Positions 10,516 through 20,923 of a DNA stretch of 64,000 bases are shown here, piece after piece; the stretch's first letter is position 1, and each line of letters opens with the position of its first letter. Where the stretch lies: contig MU839832.1 of assembly GCA_030411725.1 (NCBI GenBank), positions 248,001 through 312,000 on the forward strand. The letters run 5' to 3'. The translations under genes were made by a program, and so were the position numbers. Origin of the DNA: Echria macrotheca. Its lineage: Eukaryota > Ascomycota > Sordariomycetes > Sordariales > Schizotheciaceae. The notes below the pieces were generated by a model. The model was not told the DNA's origin and ran no database searches. It worked only from the letters and a program-made list of their open reading frames with translations.

Positions 10516-12846
10516 TTACGACTGCGCCTGTTTCGCCTCCATCATGGCCTTGGTGACTAAATCTGCGAATCGCCCGCCCCTCGCCTGTGATGCCAGCGTC
10601 GAGGCAGAGCTCCTAGGTGTTGCGTCGCTTTCCGACCCACCACCCCCAAGGGACTGTAGGGACTGCTGGCTCTGCTCGTTCAGCTTGGTCAGGAATACCG
10701 TCCCGTTGCGGCTCCCCCTCTTACGACTGGACGACCGTTTAATACGATCCACTTCGTCCCGAAAGGCGAGGTCATAGATGTTAAAGTCAACCGCGGTCGG
10801 TGATTCCGAGACAGTATCAGACTGTGCAGTTCGGGTTCCAAAGTCGTCCATGCCGCCAGTCCCGATACCAAGATGCAGAGTGTCGGATCTCTCGTTCGGC
10901 TCCCTATACTTTTCGCTATTGATAACGTCAAGCGCCATACCACCTTTCCTCCCTCCCGTTGCTTTTCGGAATTGCTCCCGCTGCTTGAGTATCTCTGCGA
11001 TATGGTTGGCAGTCGAGTCTTCTGAGGCTCGATTCTCTGTTGCTGTCGGGGATGCCCTAGGTGTTGCATCGGCATCGTCTTCCCCATGGTGTTGCGAAGT
11101 CCCAGTTCCCCTGCGTCCCAAAAGGCTCTTGAACTTGGAAATTGCTTTCATCTGGCGCTCGCGTTAGACCGGCTGGTAAAGATATTCGCGACGGCACGCA
11201 TTACCACACAGAGCAAATGGCTCATCCTTCGAGTGAAGGCATGATTGACCTCGAGCGAGTTCGGCAGGTCAACCGGATCCATACAGTTCTCCTCGGTGCT
11301 GAGAAGCGGATCTTGCCCTCCTTTTGTGACCCATGGGTGTTCCTAAAGGTATCAGCCTTGCATCTTCACCAGGACAGGGGGTGAAGCTCACCCGAAGCTC
11401 TGCCATGGTGATCCTCTTTTCTGGATCCTTTTCCATCAGTCTAGAGATGACATCGACAAATTGCGGATTCTCGTCCGGGGGGAGACTAGGGGTTTCATTC
11501 TTGATAGCCTCATACATATCGAGGACACCATCCCGTTGGAACGGAATCTTGCCATAGCGGAGGCAATATAGAGATACTCCCATGGACCAGAGATCAGCCG
11601 CCTTCCCGGAAATGTCGCCATGTTTGGCCATGCACAACTCTGGGGGTAGGAAGGCCGGGGATCCAGCCGACTTGGCGGTTCGCATCTCATCAGGCCGTTC
11701 GAACATTTCGGAGACGCCAAAGTCTGACACCTTTAAGACATCGTCTTCTGTCAGAAGGAGATTGTCCGGCTTGATGTCCCGATGAACTACTCCCTGCGAG
11801 TGGACTAAGCAATCTCTGGTGAGAACAATATTCAGTAGATAACCGGATTCACTCACGATACTCAATTCCCAGGATCAGATCTCGAAACCAGCAGCGACAT
11901 TGTTCCTCAGAATATGGCTGGGCCGACTCGTGGAGACCGACTTTCATAACGACGCCTTTCTTGCACATTTCGAGTACCATATATAGCGAATCTTCGAGGG
12001 GATCGTCCAGGACTTCGATCAGCTGGACGAGATTCGGGTGGTTCAGCTTCTTCATGATGGCGATTTCTTCTCGAATCAGAAACAGAGCGTCCTTGGCCTC
12101 TTCGGCCTTGTGGCTACTCATCCTCGCATGAGGTGAATCGGGGGCACCGAAGCCTGCTCGTGGAGGAAAGCGGGTGAAGCGTGATGGACCTTGGCGAAGG
12201 AGACTGGATTGAGCCCGCTTCCTAAGCCGCGCCTTGGAAAACTCCTTGATTGCCTACGAGCGCGAGACCAGTCAGCATATCGATAGCTGCCCCTGGGAAA
12301 CCGAGTTCACACACATATTCGTTCCCGAACTGGTCTGTTGCAATGTGGACAGCGCCAAAGGAACCGCGGCCTATCTCCTCCTTGATGATATACTGGTTGA
12401 TGCGGTGGTGGAAGCGCCCGTCTGAGTCGTCATTCGCGTATTCGGACCTAGCGTTGAGTGTTTCCTGACCTTGTCAGTCGGCCTGTGGAACAACCAGGGG
12501 TGCCCTATCTGACCTTGACCTCGCGGTGCGCCGATGGCGTCCGCCGATGGTGTCTCATGGGGCTCTGAAAATGCTGCATATTCGCCGGTGCTGAACTGAA
12601 ATTCGAGGATGGCGGTCAGCTTTGAGGTTGGCAATTGCCTGGGAGTGGACGGAGTTGTTCAACATACCGCGGTGGCGTCAAGGAGGGGTTGGGCTGGCTG
12701 TCATTGTGTAGCTCAATTTTGAAGTCTGGTGATAGGAGACCGGCGTCCCTGGCGGCGCTGAGTCCTGCAGCCATCTCGTCTGGCGTGCTTTCGCGCGGCC
12801 GTGATGGGAGCGCTAGGATGGACGGCGGCGAGGTTGAGTCTGCCAT
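10516..12846 (-). CDS. CaMKK/Ssp1-type kinase (putative AMPK-activating kinase)
   Basis: Seven exons on the minus strand: 12846-12668, 12595-12514, 12464-12315, 12253-11857, 11804-11392, 11342-11205, 11151-10516, giving 664 residues. All six introns (49-72 nt) have canonical GT-AG ends and join in phase. Landmarks: GRGSFG (119-124), AIKEF (Lys140), HRDIKPDN (Asp279), DFG (Asp297) and PPEL in place of APE (about 323-326). An Arg/Pro-rich insert of about 40 residues follows Lys140; this position is diagnostic for calmodulin-dependent kinase kinases and their fungal relatives (Ssp1, Sak1, Tos3), which phosphorylate the activation loop of Snf1/AMPK. The C-terminal 230 residues are Ser-rich and disordered, with basic stretches. 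It is divergent from BET5 across 1.28 kb. Confidence 0.92.
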
Positions 12847-14124
12847 GTATGCCAGTGGTAACTCCGAGGAGACGGTTCTGGGCTTCTAACGGCTGGGCAG
12901 CCAGTGATATAAAAATAAGCAGGCCGGCTGCAGCAATATCGCGGGACGCTAACGGTTGGGCGGATTGGGGGGGCGGTTAACTGAGAGCCATGTGCATCAC
13001 CGGTCAACCAATTCCACAGCTGGGAAGAAACAATTGGAGCCAAGGCTATATATATGCGCCCACGCCTCTGATCGGTTGAAGCGGGCAGAGATTGCAGAAA
13101 GCAGACGGTCGTGGCGGCGGAGGAAGCCGAGCGCTGTTCTTTATGGTTCGTTTCCAAGTGGCTTGGGACTGATGACCACGCTTGTTTTGAGCATGGGATG
13201 TTTGCTCTGCAGCCTTGATGGAGCCTTCTGGGCTCAGACTCTTCCCTGAAGTTTGAACTGGCTTGGGCGGAGCAAGTCACGCCCTACGGGGCGGTTCTGG
13301 TCTCGGGGATGGGAAAATAACAGGGAAGACAAGCTTTGGGAGTGGATGTTGCATCAGAGCTTGCCAGTCTGCAGGATGATGAGAGCGGCGGAGGAGGGGT
13401 TCTTCAACACACCGAAGCTGCCCCGACGGGAGACAGCTCGAGAACCCCTCTTCGCGCAACGAACGTGCCTTGCCAGTCTGCCCCTCCACAGCAGCCCCTC
13501 CTCCCCTCTGGAGAGCTCTGCTCAGTGCCCCACTTCCCGCGTCCGGAGCCTCATTACACGGGTCAACCTCACCAACACGACCGCTGTAATTCAACTGATT
13601 GGTTATACTGTTTTGAGTATTCCGTACCAGAGAGCCTGAAGCATAGCGCTGGGCGGAATTTGAAGATGAGCCACCGCGCCGTGGTACGGGAATACTGCAT
13701 GTGACAAACGACACGGTTGGAGAATCCCTCGTCCGTCGCTTCAAAACACGCGCTGTGATGTCCTTGCTACGACAATTTGACGCGTGCCGTATGACATTGC
13801 AGTTCTGACGCCAGAGGGTTGATGCCGAAAAGGGTTGGCGTCACTGATTTTGATTTCTTAAGCACTGTGGAGCTTGTGCCTGTGCGGGGGAAAGCGAGGA
13901 ACAGACAGGGGTCGTAATCTGTGCAATCAGCGAACAACCATTCCAGGGACGAAACCGACGACGGACCAGCCGAAACTATATTTCCAAAGTCACACAGCTT
14001 GACCTTCCCTACACGTCGCATTCAACTACGACCGCAACATTGACCTTGACAGTATCATAACCGGTTTCCCGTCTTTCGGTTTGCCTTCCCTGGGGGGGGC
14101 TGGCCGCACATCCTCTTCGGCGCA
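12847..14124. other. Divergent promoter region between CaMKK-type kinase and BET5
   Basis: 1.28 kb of noncoding sequence between two divergent start codons. It contains an AT stretch (CTATATATATG) near 13046. Open frames at 13253-13744 on both strands overlap one another and show no domain, so I do not call a gene. Confidence 0.6.
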
Positions 14125-14809
14125 ATGGTGATCTACTCATTTTACATCTTCGACCGGCACAGTACGTCTTCCCTCCCTCCTCCCCCCTTAACAACTTCTT
14201 CATACTAACACCTTTTTTCTACTCCCCCAAGCGGAATGTATCTACTCCAAATCATGGATCCCCCCATCCGAGATGCCCCAACCACCACCCTCAACCGCAC
14301 CACCACCACCACCAGGGACCAGCCATAACGACCCCAAGACCACGGCCCTCCCCGACCGAACCCGCTCCTCCCAGAAACACCCAAGATCCGCCCAGACCAA
14401 AGCGTCCGACGACGCCAAGCTCATCTTCGGCACCGTCTTCTCTCTCCGCAACATGGTCCGCAAACTAGGCGGCGACGACGACGCCTTCATCTCGTACCGC
14501 ACGGCCCAGTACAAGCTGCACTACTACGAGACGGCTTCTTGTCTCCGATATGTCATGCTCACGGACACGACGGCGCCGAGTATGCGCAATGTGCTGCACC
14601 AGATTTATATCAATTTGTGGGTTGAATATGGTATGACTCTCCCCTCCCCCATTTTTTTTTGGTTGCGAAGTAGGAGGATGGATGGATGCTAACGACGAAA
14701 AAAAGTGGTGAAAAACCCCCTCTCCCCGGTCGAACACAAAGGTGGCGTCGGCGTGCGCAACGAGTTGTTCGAGCTCGGGCTGGACCAGTTTGTCAGGGGG
14801 TTGAATTAG
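14125..14809 (+). CDS. BET5: TRAPP complex subunit Bet5 (TRAPPC1 homologue)
   Basis: Exons 14125-14161, 14232-14630 and 14706-14809 give 179 residues. The 37-nt first exon encodes MVIYSFYIFDRH, the typical beta-strand start of the longin-like Bet5 fold. Exon 2 resumes with TECIYSKSW, then a Pro-rich insertion absent from yeast Bet5, then DAKLIFGTVFSLRNMVRKL and TAQYKLHYYETASCLRYVML, the core motifs of the family. Exon 3 finishes with VKNPL and a hydrophobic helix. Bet5 is a core subunit shared by TRAPP complexes, the Rab (Ypt1) exchange factors that tether vesicles at the Golgi. The Pro-rich insert makes the protein slightly longer than the yeast one (about 159 residues). Confidence 0.93.
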
Positions 14810-15381
14810 AAGTTGAAGACGACGGCAGAGACAAAATCGGGTTGGGGACCTTGGTTTTTCAACATGGTGGGTGGGTTGAATTTTTTCACCGATACCGCCC
14901 GGCTAGGTGAGCAGGTGAGCTCTGTCGATGGTGGCAGCGAGTCTAGAGATCTGAGGACCGCGGGGACAACAGCGACGACGGCGGACCAGGGATTTGAGAC
15001 AGTGCGCCTGGACGAAACATACGCCCAGGGCTGGAGTCCTATGATGGGATTGTTCAAACGCTGGGCGTAGGCATCAAGTTACCCGCGGCCAGGTAGGGCT
15101 GCTTATTGGCTATTACAGAAGTAGGACGGCCCCTTAGTTAGCTGAGCGACAACCCGAAAAGCAGCGAGCATGGTTATAGCTACGGCTGACTATTATGAGA
15201 CACGAAAGATAAACAAATACACATCGGTATTAGAACCAGTCTACGTCTGTTCTTACACGGTGTCCCATACCCGCACCGGATCCCACATGCTACTTATTCT
15301 TTGACCCTTTGACTCCGTTTCAATCAATGTATCGAATCCTACCCCCGATGCTCAAATGCTGCCTCCCCCAAAACCCATGAT
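14810..15381. other. BET5/PEX3 convergent 3' spacer
   Basis: 572 bp between two convergent stop codons. A short frame at 14813-15070 starts four bases after the BET5 stop but has no recognisable features. Presumably both 3' UTRs lie here. Confidence 0.6.
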
Positions 15382-17117
15382 TCATTTCTGGCCGACAGCC
15401 CGATCCCAGGCGCTATCAAAACTCGCCTGGGTATCCACCATGACCAGACTCGACTCCCCCTGGGCTGCCGTCGTACCGGACACCTGGCTCTGCGTGAGAC
15501 TAACGATCTCAGCCGAGGGCTGCCCTTTTGGATGTCCATCACGCGGCGGACCTTCACCGAGGTCCCAAGTAATCTCCACCTGCCAGTTGCTCGAGTACAC
15601 GACAGCCGCGAACCCCTCAAGGTTCCGGACAGACTCCATGGCCTGGAGGTACTCGTTGGGCATGCCGTTACCGATAGCATGCGCCTGCCTCGTCAGGACG
15701 CTGAGCACCTTAGGCAGGAGAACGGCGCGGCTAACGCTGATGCTGCTGGATACCACGGGATCGCGGAGCTCTGAAGACGCCGCAGACGGGGTCTCGAAGG
15801 CGCCGGCTGCCAGTTTCTGGTTGAGGAGCATGTTAAAGGCCGCGTCGAGGAGCTCGGTCAGCACCATCGAGAAGGTGGATGACTCGATCAGGTCGGCGGT
15901 CTCGTCGAGTAATCGGCGAAGGGAAGCTGTGGATGGAGGGAAGGGCGGGCTGGGGGACGAGGCGGGATGGTGCGGCGGCTGCTCGTCGAGGACGCCTGAC
16001 TCGCGCAGTACGAACTCCTCCATGCTGGATGGTGGCAGGAGGAACGGGAGCCAATCGGTGCCCATGGAGCCGCCTGGCACGCTGCCTTCGACCAGACGGC
16101 GCGTCTGGGCCGTGAGCTTGGAAAAGTTGTCGAGTGTCAGGGTGTCGCGGGGGCTCAGGTGGCCAAAGACTTGGCGCACCGACGCATCGACGCGCTGCAT
16201 GACGTCGACCCAGCCGCGGTTCAGTAGCCACCAGCTGAATGTGAGGTACTTTCGGTTGGTCTCAAAATCGGTCCCGTATGTGTGCTCGGGCGCGCCGTCG
16301 TCGTCGTTGTTCTCGAGGCTGATTGTCGCCTGTGTGCCACCTGTCGCGAGCGAGACCACACTCGAGAGATAGCTGCGACGGCCCAGGAGATTGAGCTGTA
16401 TCCTGGTGAGCATCGTCAGCAGCCCCAGGGTGTAGATCAGTGTGAACGATCGCGTGATAGCTATATCCCAGCCTAGTCAGCGAAATATCCGGGGTGGTTC
16501 TGGCTGCGACCTACAGCTGATGGTGAGGTCGTCCCAGAGCTGCCGCTTCGTCTTGTGCGGCTTCTGCGGGGTCTGGGGAGCTTCTGAGGACGCGTCCGTG
16601 CTGTCTACAGGAGTTATGGGAGCCGGAACTGAGATCTGGCTCATATGTACGCCCGCCTCGCTCTGGACGCCGGCGCTGATGGTGCTGTGGCCATCGTCGT
16701 CGGTGGCAGCTACCTCGGACACGGTGGGTGGGCTCAGGGAACCAACACTTCGGGCGCGGGCAGCGGCGGTGCCTTTGTACTGCTGGATGTCGAACGTGAT
16801 CTTCTCCGTGTTCATGGCCTCGAGGATGTTGGTCGTGGCCGTGGGCAGCAGGGCCAGCACGGTGAAGGTGCAGTCCTCCTGATTCTGCACGAAGCGCCGG
16901 CGCAGGCTGTGGGCGTGTCAGCGCGTGTCCAAGCGGTAAACAGAGAACAGAACACGCACTTCTCCTTTGCTATGCGGTCGCCGGTCATGCGCTCGCGGGC
17001 GTCGTTGATCTTGCTGAGGACATACTGGGTGACGACGTAGCCGGCACCGACAATGCCCACGCCAATGGCAATGGGCGTGCGGTTGCGGCGGAACCAGCGC
17101 CGCGTGGCGCTAAACAT
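15382..17117 (-). CDS. PEX3: Peroxisomal biogenesis factor 3
   Basis: Three minus-strand exons, 17117-16960, 16906-16515 and 16460-15382, give 542 residues; introns are 53 and 54 nt and keep frame. The N-terminus (RRWFRRNRTP followed by a hydrophobic segment at about 14-34) is the peroxisomal membrane-targeting signal and anchor. NLRRRFVQNQEDCTFTVLALLPT and SSITRSFTLIYTLGLLTMLT are hallmark Pex3 segments; the rest is the cytosolic helical domain that docks Pex19. Pex3 with Pex19 inserts peroxisomal membrane proteins and is also the anchor for pexophagy receptors. An acidic/Thr-Pro spacer interrupts the cytosolic domain around residues 115-165, as in other filamentous fungi. It shares a 472-bp divergent promoter region with ATG101. 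Confidence 0.94.
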
Positions 17118-17589
17118 GGTGATGGGCGTGCAATCAGACGTCTGTACCGTGCCGTCGGTTCATGGGGTCCGTCGTACGTGCGTGCGGGAGTGTTGTTGCA
17201 GATGGGCGAGCTTGTCTTGGTCGACCTCTGGCAGCAGCTGCCCAGCCTTCTCGGGATGCCAATCTACTGACGTCTGCACCTCGGCTCGCTGGCCCTGGTA
17301 GGGCTGATGCTGTCCCGCAGCCAACCCTAACCCTCTACAGCGCTGTACCCTCCGCAAAACCCCCACCTCCCTGGGCCTGCAGCAGGCCCGCAGTGACAGA
17401 ATCAGCTCTCGTTAACGTCACAGCCCTTTCCGTGGGCTGGCTGCCCCTCAATCCAACCATCGATAAAATACTACCCCTCATCAATGCTCACCAAAGACCA
17501 GACTTCCAGCTGCCAACCACTGCATCCCCATAAAGCCGCAACCCCCGAACCCATCCGGTGCCTGTCCCGTAGGCAGCAATCTTCCCGCC
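17118..17589. other. PEX3-ATG101 bidirectional promoter region
   Basis: 472 bp between divergent start codons. There is no open frame with protein character. A short CCCTAACCCTC stretch near 17324 resembles a telomere motif but is too short to be one. Confidence 0.6.
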
Positions 17590-18380
17590 ATGGACCAGCG
17601 TGGCATTCCCGAGTTCAATCTCGAGGCCTTTGCCGATCCGAATTCGGTGCGCGACGTGGTCAGAGGTAAAACAACCCCCTCTGCGACCCCGGCCCCCCGA
17701 TTTCCATTTTGCAAACGACCACAAACTGACTTGCACCATTATAGGCATCCTCCACACCATTTTCTTCATTCGCTTCTTTCCCGCCATCCTCCCCCAGACA
17801 CGCGATGTCCTCGGCTTCGACCTAGCCTACGTCCCCGAAGCCGAGATCGAGACGCTCATCGACCAGCGCGTGACGGCACTCGTGCGCCAGCTCGAAAGCG
17901 AGCGCAACCAGCCGCACCATGTCAACCCGCACCTGCAACATACCGGGCTGGCCGGGGGAGCGGGCGGCAGTGGCCGTGGCCAGGTGACGGTGCAGTTCTT
18001 TGAGAAGCGGCGGCGGAAGGCGTGGTACAACCGGGGAGATGACGAGGTGTGCTGGGAGAGCTGGACGGTCAAAGTCACGGTGGCGGAGCCGCGGACAGAA
18101 GGCGGTATGTTGCTTCAGTCTTCGTTCTGGGGCTGAAGGATCCCATGGACTAACCGGCATTGCTATGTCCCATGCAGAACGAGCCAAGGTCCGCAAGGCG
18201 ACAGAAACAACCCTCCAGAACACTATCATGAAGATTATCACTTTGGCCAACGCCCACAAGGACCATATCCCGCCTATCACAACGTCCGAGACGAACCCGT
18301 TCCCGTTCCACATCAATATCAATCCGCAAAAACCTGTGGATGCCGTCGGCGGCTGGGCAACCCGCATGGGGATCTACTAG
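17590..18380 (+). CDS. ATG101: Autophagy-related protein 101
   Basis: Exons 17590-17665, 17745-18104 and 18178-18380 give 212 residues; both introns interrupt Gly/Glu codons after the first base and rejoin in frame. The N-terminal half (RGILHTIFFIRFFPAILPQT) and the Trp-rich EVCWESWTVKV strand are typical of the Atg101 HORMA fold, as is the C-terminus (DHIPPITTSETNPFPFHI). Atg101 pairs with the Atg13 HORMA domain in the Atg1/ULK initiation complex and stabilises it; it exists in most fungi and animals but not in budding yeast. A Gly-rich loop (GLAGGAGGSGRG) separates strands. Size and motifs agree with a complete gene. Confidence 0.93.
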
Positions 18381-20923
18381 GACGAGGCTGCCTACCAGCT
18401 AGCGGACTTTGCCGAACGGGCCCCCGATAAGGTACTCGACTTCCTCGACCCACTTCCCGAGCCCAAAGTTGGACGAAACCGAAATTACGCTGCTCGTGAG
18501 GACGAGGGCACTCGGCACCCTGACGAGCCACTAATTCCGCCGTCAGAACGGACAAGCAGTCCTGTCGCTAGCGATGAATGACGACGATAAGAGTTAAGTA
18601 ACTCGGCATACCTCTAGTGAGAAGGCTGTGATAAAAGACATCGGCAGGGCGTATATGCCCAGAGTACATACAACACAGCACATATATTTCCCTGTTCCAG
18701 GGGAAGGGATGAGAAAGAGCGGATGGAGGTGTTCGGCGTTTAATGCCAGCGGATCATTGTTACGAGGAATCATAGAAGGAACGGACGGAAGGAGATGAAT
18801 CATGGGCTTCATGGATAGGGAGAGGGTTGCCGTTTGATGGATGATGGCAAACAGCGCAATATTCCCTATGTTCAAATTGACCACCCAACCACCTTGCCAT
18901 CTGAACAGGCTTGGTCAGGTCAGATAGAGATACCCCAATAGACAACTATTTTTCGATTCGCTTCCCGTGTAAACCGTGTCATGAAACGGGATATATCTTC
19001 TCCAGTTTGATGTATAGGAGCTGTGAGAACTTGGGCTGAGAAAGGGTTGGATTCTGTCCGTCGACCTAGGAAGGACTATATCTGCGACCTAACCTGGATT
19101 TTGCTCTATCTAAATGCATAACGGCGTATTTTCCCCGAGGACATAACGGAAACAAACGGACTCAAACAGGTTCTCAAAGGTCTCTGTGCTAGTCTGCGAA
19201 GTGCAACGCACGACCCGGAAAGGTGTTGCTTTCTCCCACATGAGCCAAGGCCTCAACCGCCCGCGAGCCCAACACAATGATTTCTTTGTGTTCTTCTTTT
19301 ACGCCCTGGCCGGTTTGGCCGGCGAGTGGGAAGAGGAGTAAGTAGGGAAGGGGGGGTTATGGAAGGGTGTGTCCAAACCAACAAGTAAATAGAAACAGAT
19401 AACCTAGAACCTGGCCCCTCCCCATGTTATTATGGTGTTAGGGGCTCGGGGGTACATAATGACAACATGCTCGTCAGAGGTCCCAGGATCCCGGAATTTG
19501 GACACACACAACCTGAGCCTCGTGGTAATATAGAAGTAAGGTAACAAGGGAATACAACAAACACATTACTTTGAAATCAACAGAGGCTATTAATACTCCG
19601 GACATAGCTTCCTTTTTACACCACCGGAACTTCAGGGAGAGATAGACAACCCCCCCCTCCTCCTTCTCTCTGAGTGTGTCAAGGACCATCGCAAGCTAAT
19701 AATATTGTTCTACGATCACCTACGTCCCTGCTATATATTCCCATAGCACCACGGATAGATAGATACTCAGTAAAGTAATTTTAATCTGCTTGGATGTTCT
19801 TTCGGAGACGAAGTCTCGCCCTCTGCCATATATATCTATGTGTGTGTGTGTGTGTATGTTCTCCCCATGGAAACAAAACATTATCCTCCTCCTCGACGGC
19901 AACCTCGCAAAACAACAAACTGCCACCCTGACGGGATTGGGTTACGTATATATATATATACATCAAACCTATATACATTATATATCCAGCAAATTTTCTT
20001 GGCCGTGGGCACTCGGTGCCTCTTGTTGAACCCACAGAATGTCAAGTAATAATACTATAATGCCTCGAGGAGCAACACCCACGTATTACACATCCACAAC
20101 ATGAGCAATAGACAGTAAAGCAAAACAGCAAAAGACTCGCTATCATTCCAGACAAAGAGTAAACCCTCGCGGGCTCTTCATACAGAGTACTCCAACAACA
20201 TAAACTAGCATAGCAAACTTGGCATACTTGAATTTCCCAGAGAGTGTCCATCCACCCAATTCCATCCCAGCCGAGTCCAAACCGCATCCGAAAAAGAATC
20301 TCCTGCAAATCACACGCTTCCCAATTTGTTCGTGATAATCCTGTCCCTGTCCTTCCCGAGAAAAGCCAAATTCTCTCCCATATCAGAGAAAAAAGAAGCC
20401 AAGGCGGAACCGCTTGCGAGATTTGTTCCCATGATCAAAACGGCCGAAATCATTAGGAAACAAGATACATGAGAACCCGTCAGGCAAAAACACCACCCAC
20501 AAACCAACCGGCCATATCCCATTTCCCTTCATGTTCCGAACGCAAGGAAATGAACAAGGAAAAAAAACCAAGACCAACAAAACCCTGGTAGATACGCAAC
20601 TTTGTGTGACTCCTTCTGTATGCAAGTGGTTGGTTGTTATGTACCCGTGGCGACATCCCGTCATTATCGTAACAAGAAAAGGAAATAATGCCCTCGTGCT
20701 TAGCAAGCCACAGGGCCAAATGTTCAATTTATAGCCAGGTCCGACGCGTCGATGTTCAATGCGTCGTATCCAGGTAATGAACTTTATAAAATGCTTGCAC
20801 CGTAGTAGGTGGAAGCGGATGAGAAGGGCGGAGAGAATATCGTGCATCATGATTCGTAACGGTCGTGAGCTGGGGTAGTCTCCGTCGGGAGAACATCCAG
20901 TCTGGCCCGAGCCGTCGACTCTC
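18381..20923. other. 2.5-kb convergent intergenic region
   Basis: This lies between the stops of ATG101 and the forkhead gene. It contains a (TG)n tract and short TATATA runs. No frame with protein character was found on either strand. It is probably long 3' UTRs plus spacer. Confidence 0.55.
19839..19855. repeat. (TG)n dinucleotide microsatellite
   Basis: About eight TG repeats directly after a TATATATCTA stretch, noncoding. Confidence 0.85.

Noticed and set aside
14813..15070. 85-codon frame just after BET5
   Set aside because: It starts four bases after the BET5 stop, has no recognisable domain and sits in the likely 3' UTR.
17320..17336. Telomere-like CCCTAACCCTC
   Set aside because: Only about one and a half units inside the PEX3-ATG101 promoter; not an interstitial telomere array.
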